This document shows, one piece after another, positions 13,749 to 19,029 of a stretch of 19,029 bases of DNA (its first letter is position 1; every line of letters starts with the position of its first letter). The stretch is from Candidatus Eiseniibacteriota bacterium (lineage in GTDB: Bacteria > Eisenbacteria > RBG-16-71-46 > JAGVPR01). The translations under genes and the position numbers were made by a program. The notes under the pieces were generated by a model. It saw only the letters and a list, made by a program, of their open reading frames with translations, did not search any database and was not told the origin of the DNA. The stretch is from positions 1-19,029 of the forward strand of contig JAGVPR010000232.1 in the NCBI GenBank assembly GCA_020052115.1, in the 5' to 3' direction.

Positions 13749-15553
13749 CCGTATAGGGGCAGAGGTGAGCGAATGGGAAGCCGGAGCGTCATGCGCGTGC
13801 CCTCGCCCTCGCGCGATTCGATCTGCAGTCCACCGCCGTGCATCTCGATGGCCTGCCGCACCAGGGCTAGCCCGACCCCTGTTCCCCCCTCCTTTGTCGT
13901 GAAGTACAGGTTGCAGACCTTGTCGCGGATTCCGTCTGGAATCCCCGGTCCTGTGTCCGACACGGAGATCGTGATCTCTCCGCCGTCGGTCCGGCTCGCG
14001 AGCCTTACACGCCGGTCACGGGAAGGGTAGGCCTGGATGGCATTCTTGACGAGATTCAAGACCGCCTGTCGCATGACCTCGCGATCTGCGTGAGTTTCCG
14101 GCATGCCGGAGCAAAGATCAAGCTCCAGTTCGACCCCTGAAAGCACCGCCTCGGCGGCCATGTTCTGTACGATCTCCTCGAGCAGATCGTTCACCTGTAA
14201 CGGCTCGGCTTGGATGGACCTCAGGCGGGCCACGCGCAGATAGCCGTCCACGGTCCGCCGCAGCCGCTCGATCTCCGAGGAGGCCGTTCGGACATGCGCC
14301 TCGAGCGCCTCCTTGTCGAAGGCCCGGGCCTCGCGCACCGCCGAGAGCTCGAAGCTGATGCTCTGGAGCGAGCTTCGGATCTCGTGCGCCACGCCGGCCG
14401 CCATCTGCCCGAGGCGCGAGAGCACCTGCGAATGGTCCACGAGCGAATGCACGCCGTCGAGCGCGGCCGTCTCCTTGAATTCGATGAGGACGCCGCCGGG
14501 TCCTTCGCTTCCGGAGATGCGGTGGGCCACCGCCACGTGGGCCGCCGAGCCGGGGATCTGCTGCAGCGTCACCGAAAGACTCCGGCCCTCGCCGTGAAGC
14601 ACCCGATCGGCCAGCTGCCTGACGGGGTGGTCCGCCGCCAGCACCTCGTCGAGCCGCTTGCCGCGCGACTCGGCGGGAGGCAACCCCAGGATCCGGCCGG
14701 TCGCCGCGTTCATCAGAACGACCTCCCCATCCGGCCCCAGCGTCAGGATGCCGTCCCCGAGCAGCTCCACGGTCTGCTGGAATCGGGAGTCGCGCTCCGC
14801 CCTCTCCCTCTGGAACTGCTCGCTGAGGAGGTTGAGATCGCGCGCCAGGCGGCTGAACTCCTCGATGCCGGACTCGGGGATCGGGCTGTCGAACTGTCCC
14901 GCTCTCAGGGCCGCAACCCCCTCGCCGAGTTGGCGGAGACGCCGCGTCGCCAGGCGCGCGAGCCCGAAGCCGAGAATCAGGGCAAAGGGGATCTCGACCG
15001 CGCCCACGACCGCATTCCTGCGGAACACCTGGAGGATGCGCTCCCGGACGAAGACACCCGCGATGCCCACGTGAATGGTCGCGAAGGGCACCTCGCCGAG
15101 GAGCAGCGGCGTGGACAACTCGTAAACCTGGGGCGTTCTCAGGAGCGTCAGGACGAGGCTCGCCGTCTGCGTCGCGGTCAGCGAGCGCGGCAGAGGAGGC
15201 AGGGACACGAACGGCGTGCCGACGCGTTCGGGCACCGTGTGGGCGACGACCGTGCTCGAGGAATCACATACCGCTACGAATACGATGGATGGCGCCTGTG
15301 CGATCCCGGCGGTGAGGACGAGTCCGATGCGGGGATCTTCGCGCAACGCCCTCGTCGGTTCGCCCGCACGTTCCCGCACCACATGGTTGATCTGGAAGTG
15401 CAGCGCCTTCGAGATCAGATCGCTCTCCGTGGCCGCGCGATCCACCGCCAGTCGCGCCACGTTCATCAGCTCGAGAAAACCGGAAACGGCGAAGAGCACT
15501 ACGGCCAGAAGAACGAGCGCAAGGATCTGCCACGTGCCCCAACCGACTCTCAC
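13745..15553 (-). CDS. Membrane-bound sensor histidine kinase (HAMP-PAS-HisKA-HATPase)
   Basis: The 602-residue kinase has membrane helices at about 8-28 and 183-201, enclosing a periplasmic sensor domain of about 150 residues. A HAMP-like linker (200-252), a PAS domain (about 255-360), HisKA and the ATPase domain follow. The phosphorylated histidine is H390 in GVAHEI. The ATPase boxes are N504 (LVKNAIQA), D533 (DTGPGIP), the F-box (YFTTKEGG) and a G2 box (GTGVGLAL). The H-box reads HEIRSSL instead of the usual HEIRNPL. The start is GTG 15553, overlapping the regulator stop (GTGA), with GGGGAG 5 bases upstream. It surely pairs with the adjacent NtrC-type regulator; the sensed signal is unknown. 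Confidence 0.93.
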   Translation of the reverse strand: MRVGWGTWQILALVLLAVVLFAVSGFLELMNVARLAVDRAATESDLISKALHFQINHVVRERAGEPTRALREDPRIGLVLTAGIAQAPSIVFVAVCDSSSTVVAHTVPERVGTPFVSLPPLPRSLTATQTASLVLTLLRTPQVYELSTPLLLGEVPFATIHVGIAGVFVRERILQVFRRNAVVGAVEIPFALILGFGLARLATRRLRQLGEGVAALRAGQFDSPIPESGIEEFSRLARDLNLLSEQFQRERAERDSRFQQTVELLGDGILTLGPDGEVVLMNAATGRILGLPPAESRGKRLDEVLAADHPVRQLADRVLHGEGRSLSVTLQQIPGSAAHVAVAHRISGSEGPGGVLIEFKETAALDGVHSLVDHSQVLSRLGQMAAGVAHEIRSSLQSISFELSAVREARAFDKEALEAHVRTASSEIERLRRTVDGYLRVARLRSIQAEPLQVNDLLEEIVQNMAAEAVLSGVELELDLCSGMPETHADREVMRQAVLNLVKNAIQAYPSRDRRVRLASRTDGGEITISVSDTGPGIPDGIRDKVCNLYFTTKEGGTGVGLALVRQAIEMHGGGLQIESREGEGTRMTLRLPIRSPLPLYG

Positions 15554-16947
15554 GAGAGCTCCCCGACGCGGGTCACCTCTTCAACGCCTCGGTACTGCTT
15601 CAGCTTCAGATGGAGCGTCTTCGCGCTGATGCCGAGCATCGAGGCGGCTCGCGTCTTGTTTCCTTTGCAGCCCTGGAGCGTTTCCAGAATGACCGCCTTC
15701 TCCACCTCGGCCAGCGGCGTGCCCACTTGAACGCTGAGGCTGCGCGGCCGCGATGGGTCCATTCGAACGTTCGGCCGCACGGCCGGAGGGAGATCCGAGG
15801 GCTGCACCTCCTCTTCCTTCGCGAGGATCACCGCGCGCTGGATGGCGTTTCGAAGCTCGCGGACGTTTCCGGGCCACGAGTAGCGGTGCAACAGCATCAG
15901 CGCCTCGTCGGCGAATCCGACGACCGTCTTTCTGTTATCCCTCGCGTACTCCTCTAGGAACGCGTTGGCGAGGATCGGGATGTCCTCGGGCCTCTCGCGA
16001 AGCGGCGGAAGGTTCAGCGTGAAGACGTTCAGTCGGAAGTAGAGATCCTCTCGGAACTGGCCGCTCGCGAGCCGCTTCTCCACGGAAGCATTCGTCGCGG
16101 CGAGGACGCGCACATCCACCGGAAACTCCCGCGTTCCCCCGACGCGCCGGACCTTCTTCTCCTCGAGGACTCGCAGAAGCTTGCTCTGAAGCGACGCCGG
16201 CATCTCCGCGATCTCGTCGAGAAGCAGCGTGCCCTTGTCCGCCAACTCGAAGCACCCGGAGCGCGACGCGGTGGCTCCCGTGAATGCGCCCTTTTCGTGA
16301 CCGAGGATTTCGCTCTCGAGGAGCGTCTCCGGGATGGCCGCGCAGCTGATGGCCACGAAACGCCCCGACGCGCGCGGCGAGAGATCGTGGATCGTGCGCG
16401 CGACGACTTCCTTGCCCGTCCCGCTCTCGCCTGTGATGAGAACCGATGCCGTCGTCGGAGCCACCTGGTCAATCAGGCGATACAGCTCCAGCATCGGCGG
16501 CGATTTCCCCACCAGCGTCTGGAAGCGCCCGCTTCGGATCATCTCGCGGCGGAGCATGAAGACTTCGCGCCTCATCGCCGAGCGCTCGAGCCCCTTGAGG
16601 ATCACCGTCGTGAGGCGTTCGGGCTCGATCGGCTTGAGCAGGTAATCGAAGACGCCGCGGCGCGTGGCCTCGACGGCGCTATCAATCGTGCCGTGCCCGG
16701 TCAGAACGACGACCGTGCACTCGATGCCGCGGTCTTTCAAATCGGCGATCAGTTCCAGACCGGTCCGACCCGGGAGTTGAAGGTCGGTGATCACGAGATC
16801 CGGCGGCGATGAGTCGGCCTTCAGCAGCGCTTCTTCCGCATCCACGGCCACGTCCACTTCGTGTCCCAGACCCGAGATGATTCGCGCCAGACCCTTGCGG
16901 ATATGCTCCTCGTCGTCCACGACGAGAACTCGATATATCTGATTCAT
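15550..16947 (-). CDS. NtrC-family sigma-54-dependent response regulator
   Basis: The 465-residue protein has three domains in canonical order. The receiver (1-120) has acidic D11 and D12, phospho-acceptor D55, T83 and K105. The AAA+ sigma-54 activation domain (about 143-380) has Walker A GESGTGKE (173-180), GAFTGA (220-225) that contacts sigma-54, Walker B LLLDEI (241-246), and SWPGNVREL near its end. A Fis-type DNA-binding helix-turn-helix lies at about 425-458 (NKTRAASMLGISAKTLHLKL). It should activate sigma-54 promoters after phosphorylation by the kinase encoded next. The start ATG has AGGAGG 4 bases upstream. No convincing -24/-12 element was found in this window, so its targets may lie elsewhere. 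Confidence 0.95.
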   Translation of the reverse strand: MNQIYRVLVVDDEEHIRKGLARIISGLGHEVDVAVDAEEALLKADSSPPDLVITDLQLPGRTGLELIADLKDRGIECTVVVLTGHGTIDSAVEATRRGVFDYLLKPIEPERLTTVILKGLERSAMRREVFMLRREMIRSGRFQTLVGKSPPMLELYRLIDQVAPTTASVLITGESGTGKEVVARTIHDLSPRASGRFVAISCAAIPETLLESEILGHEKGAFTGATASRSGCFELADKGTLLLDEIAEMPASLQSKLLRVLEEKKVRRVGGTREFPVDVRVLAATNASVEKRLASGQFREDLYFRLNVFTLNLPPLRERPEDIPILANAFLEEYARDNRKTVVGFADEALMLLHRYSWPGNVRELRNAIQRAVILAKEEEVQPSDLPPAVRPNVRMDPSRPRSLSVQVGTPLAEVEKAVILETLQGCKGNKTRAASMLGISAKTLHLKLKQYRGVEEVTRVGELS

Positions 16948-16963
16948 CGAACCTCCTAGCGGG

Positions 16964-16981
16964 ATCCTCGCGAGGATACCA
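16964..16981 (-). promoter_or_regulatory. Palindrome overlapping a candidate -10 for the regulator operon
   Basis: ATCCTCGCGAGGAT at 16964-16977 is a perfect 14-bp palindrome, about 17 bp upstream of the regulator start. On the minus strand TGGTATCCT (16981-16973) resembles an extended -10 and overlaps one arm. This layout suits an operator that blocks or tunes the promoter, perhaps by autoregulation. No good -35 was found. It could also form an RNA hairpin in the leader. Confidence 0.35.
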
Positions 16982-17084
16982 TGGCGGGCGGAACAGAGAA
17001 AAAAAGTAAGGGTCCGGGCGTTTGTTCATGGATTCTGGCTGGCCAAGACCATGACGTCGAAGCCGGCGCTCGCACGATCAATAC

Positions 17085-17113
17085 CGTAACAGCTTATGTG
17101 TTATTGCGTTACG
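17085..17113. promoter_or_regulatory. Inverted repeats in the divergent control region
   Basis: CGTAAC at 17085-17090 and GTTACG at 17108-17113 form an inverted repeat with a 17-bp spacer. Inside it, TAACA (17087-17091) and TGTTA (17099-17103) form a second one. This is the most AT-rich patch of the 244-bp gap between the regulator and the OmpA-domain gene. A further CACGA-A-TCGTG palindrome lies at 17142-17152. These are plausible binding sites for a dimeric regulator. Confidence 0.35.
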
Positions 17114-17191
17114 CCCGAACTCGGATCCGCGACCTCGCGGGCACGAATCGTGATATCTGATCGCGCACGGGCTTGAACCAAGGAGGGTGGG

Positions 17192-17851
17192 ATGAATCAG
17201 AGCCGAACAACGGTTGGACGTCTCGCGCTGGGGCTCCTGGTGCCGGTACTCGTCGCGGGTTGCGCGACGAAGGGCTTCGTGAGGCGCCAGGTGGACACCC
17301 TTCGGCAGGGTGAAGCCCAGGAGACGGCACGCCTCGACAGGAGCGTGGAGGACGTTCGCAACTCCAGCCAGCAGGCGATGGAACGGGCACAGATCGCATA
17401 CGAGATGGCCCGCGAAGCCCGCGACGTCGCCCTGGGCAAGATGGGGCTGGAGGAGATCGGACAGTCGAACGCGCCCTTCGAATTCGACAGCGACGAGCTG
17501 AGCAGTGCGGCGCAAGCGGCATTGGACCGGGCGGCGCAGATCCTCCAGGAACACCCTGGGGCGCTCGTTGACATTTATGGCTTTGCCGATCAGACCGGCA
17601 ACACCCGATACAACCTGGATCTCGGCCGGCGCCGTGCTGACGCCGTGTTGCGCTACCTTGCAGACAGGGCGCCCGGCAATCTGAGCCGCTTCGCCTCCGT
17701 GAGCTACGGCGAGGAGAAGCCGGTCGGGCCCAACTCAACCCGCGAGGGGCGCGCGCAGAACCGCCGCGTGCTGGTTTCGGTGTTGCAGCGGGCATCCTCC
17801 GCCGAGAAGAACACCGGATCGCAGGAATCCGCGCCTCCGGTCACCAGCTAG
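17192..17851 (+). CDS. OmpA-domain (Pal-like) outer-membrane lipoprotein
   Basis: The 219-residue protein has a signal peptide ending in the lipobox VAGC, with C24 as the lipidated residue. A helical, probably coiled-coil segment follows (about 29-88, with regular RRQVDTLRQ and EDVRNSSQQAMERAQ patterns). An OmpA C-terminal domain occupies about 94-200: FEFDSDELS, VDIYGFADQTGNTRYNLDLGRRRA, then GRAQNRRVLV. The aspartate and arginine of the peptidoglycan-binding signature are present (GFAD, NRRV). It should anchor the outer membrane to the cell wall. AGGAGG lies 5 bases before ATG 17192. It is divergent from the two-component operon and shares its control region, so it is a good candidate target. 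Confidence 0.92.
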   Translation: MNQSRTTVGRLALGLLVPVLVAGCATKGFVRRQVDTLRQGEAQETARLDRSVEDVRNSSQQAMERAQIAYEMAREARDVALGKMGLEEIGQSNAPFEFDSDELSSAAQAALDRAAQILQEHPGALVDIYGFADQTGNTRYNLDLGRRRADAVLRYLADRAPGNLSRFASVSYGEEKPVGPNSTREGRAQNRRVLVSVLQRASSAEKNTGSQESAPPVTS

Positions 17852-17905
17852 GCGAAGGACGCCGTCGCCACCAGAAGTAATCAACGAAGAGCCAAGCCGG
17901 GGTAT

Positions 17906-17972
17906 GGCGGGACACGACCCCCAGTGGGCATGCATCTTGCGGTCACAACCATGGGGGTCGTGTTTCTCCGCC
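17906..17972. terminator. Large inverted repeat, probable bidirectional terminator
   Basis: ACACGACCCCCA (17912-17923) and TGGGGGTCGTGT (17952-17963) form a perfect 12-bp stem with a 28-base loop. It is extended by GGCGG (17906-17910) and CCGCC (17968-17972) with a small internal bulge. It sits between two convergent genes, the OmpA-domain lipoprotein and the M28 peptidase, where a terminator serving both is expected. There is only a short T-run (TTT) on the plus strand, so factor-dependent ending is also possible. Confidence 0.55.
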
Positions 17973-18003
17973 CATCGCCGCTTGGCACTTCGTTTCGACC
18001 GGA

Positions 18004-19029
18004 TCACTTCCTCTCGACCAGCGAAACATCCACGCGCCCCTCTTGAGTCCCGCGCCGGTAGACCACCGTCACGCGGTCACCGGGGCGGTGATTCCTGAGG
18101 ACGGCCTGCAGATCCTCGAGCCCCTCCACGTTCTCCCCGCCCACCTGCATCAGGACGTCGCCGGCCATGAGGCCGGCTCGATCGGCCGGGCTTCCCGGCA
18201 TCGTGCCGCTCAGCAGAACACCCGGTCCGCTGTGCGCGAAGTCGGGGATAGCGCCAAGGGTCACGCGGCGCCCGCCTCCGTCGCCCGCCGGCCGCTTGAC
18301 TGCGACCAAACGAAAGGTCAGCGGCTCCCTCCTGCGCGCGAGATAGCCCAGCGTTTCGAGCGCGAGCGATGCGATGCGCGCCATACCCGCGCCGTTCAGC
18401 TTCTCCGGAGTGTCCCCGGCGCGGTGGTAATCCTCGTGGGGGCCCGTGAAGAAGTGGAGGACGGGGATCCTCTGCCCGTAGAAAGGAGCCTGGTCTGAGC
18501 TGCCCGAGTCCTCGGTGATCTTCTCGAGCTGAAAGCCCCCCGACAGATTGAGGCCGTCGAGCATCGCGCCGAACTCGTCGGCCGTCCCCACACCGAAGAC
18601 CATGAGCTTGTCCGCGCTGAGGCGCCCTACGGTGTCCAAATTCACCATGGCGATCGTGGAGTCGAGCGGGGTCGAGGGGTGGCGCACGTACTCGCTCGAG
18701 CCGAGCAGCCCCTCCTCCTCCCCCGTGAACGCGACGAAGATGAGCGTGCGCGCCGGCGGCCGGCCCTCGCGCGATTCTGAGGCCGCGAGCCTTGCGACCT
18801 CCAAGAGCACCGCGACACCAGAGGCGTTGTCGTCGGCCCCGAGCCGCACGCGGCCTTCTGGGTCGCGCCGAAGCCCATCGTAGTGAGCGCCGAGCAAGAC
18901 GGCCTGCCCCGGCCGCCGCGCCCCGCGCACAACGGCGGCGACGTTTCGCAAAGAGACGTCCTTGGCCCTGAACTCCTGGAAGTAGCTCCCGGAGAAGGCC
19001 GGCTCCGCTCCGGCCGCCTGCAGGGCGCC
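18004..19029 (-). CDS. M28-family zinc metallopeptidase with C-terminal PDZ domain (partial)
   Basis: The frame runs off the right edge, so the N-terminus and any signal peptide are missing; 341 residues are visible. Numbering from the edge, the M28 metal ligands are all recognisable: H49 (GAHYDG), D66 (GADDNASG), the catalytic and metal-binding glutamate pair near E104/E105 (FTGEEEG), D132 (NLDTVG) and H202 (DYHRAGDT). A PDZ domain follows at about 265-341 (GTMPGSPADRAGLMAGDVLMQVGG). M28 enzymes are aminopeptidases, usually exported; the PDZ domain probably binds substrate or a partner. An internal ATG-like start would drop upstream residues that stay in frame to the edge, so the gene is called as continuing beyond the window. 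Confidence 0.92.
   Translation of the reverse strand, partial: GALQAAGAEPAFSGSYFQEFRAKDVSLRNVAAVVRGARRPGQAVLLGAHYDGLRRDPEGRVRLGADDNASGVAVLLEVARLAASESREGRPPARTLIFVAFTGEEEGLLGSSEYVRHPSTPLDSTIAMVNLDTVGRLSADKLMVFGVGTADEFGAMLDGLNLSGGFQLEKITEDSGSSDQAPFYGQRIPVLHFFTGPHEDYHRAGDTPEKLNGAGMARIASLALETLGYLARRREPLTFRLVAVKRPAGDGGGRRVTLGAIPDFAHSGPGVLLSGTMPGSPADRAGLMAGDVLMQVGGENVEGLEDLQAVLRNHRPGDRVTVVYRRGTQEGRVDVSLVERK

Noticed and set aside
14210..15730. 506-codon open frame on the plus strand, antisense to the kinase
   Set aside because: It is very rich in Arg, His and Gln with no domain resemblance, typical of a shadow frame opposite a high-GC gene. The minus-strand kinase is certain.
17982..17998. TGGCAC followed by TTCG, resembling a sigma-54 promoter
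   Set aside because: The -12 part lacks the required GC, and no plus-strand gene follows; the downstream gene runs in the opposite direction.

Overview
The window looks like chromosome from an unidentified high-GC, Gram-negative bacterium. The outer-membrane reading rests on a lipoprotein with an OmpA-like peptidoglycan-binding domain, a second predicted lipoprotein and an NtrC-type sigma-54 activator. A SpoVG homologue in this setting fits deep-branching or environmental lineages, but I cannot place the organism more precisely. No tRNA, rRNA or CRISPR array was seen.

Left part (1-3134) is a decay zone. It holds the 3' part of an IS21-family element: istA has lost its 5' half, istB is intact, and the right end carries 23-bp tandem repeats. 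This end sits exactly inside a cysteine-synthase-type gene whose N-terminal part, with the PLP lysine, is missing. Next comes a second pseudogene, an atypical SDR/NAD(P)-binding protein with an N-terminal deletion and a one-base frameshift.

The middle part (3320-13142) is a rightward run of mostly small genes. In order: a DUF2007/zinc-ribbon protein, a YgaP-type membrane peptide, a four-helix membrane protein, a DinB-fold protein, a C_GCAxxG_C_C cysteine protein, a kinase-like phosphotransferase with an altered catalytic loop, a TSUP permease, a tautomerase, a channel-like small membrane protein, SpoVG behind a roughly 320-nt structured leader, two more DinB-fold proteins, a SAM methyltransferase, a helical protein and an S9 prolyl-oligopeptidase-type peptidase. 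Several pairs overlap or nearly touch, so there are probably several short operons.

The right part (13143-19029) has a leftward three-gene operon: NtrC-type regulator, membrane histidine kinase and lipoprotein, joined by 4-bp overlaps. It is transcribed divergently from an OmpA-domain lipoprotein across 244 bp that carry palindromes. Together they suggest an envelope-sensing two-component module, which is the most system-like element here. A large inverted repeat, probably a bidirectional terminator, separates the OmpA gene from a convergent, edge-truncated M28/PDZ metallopeptidase.
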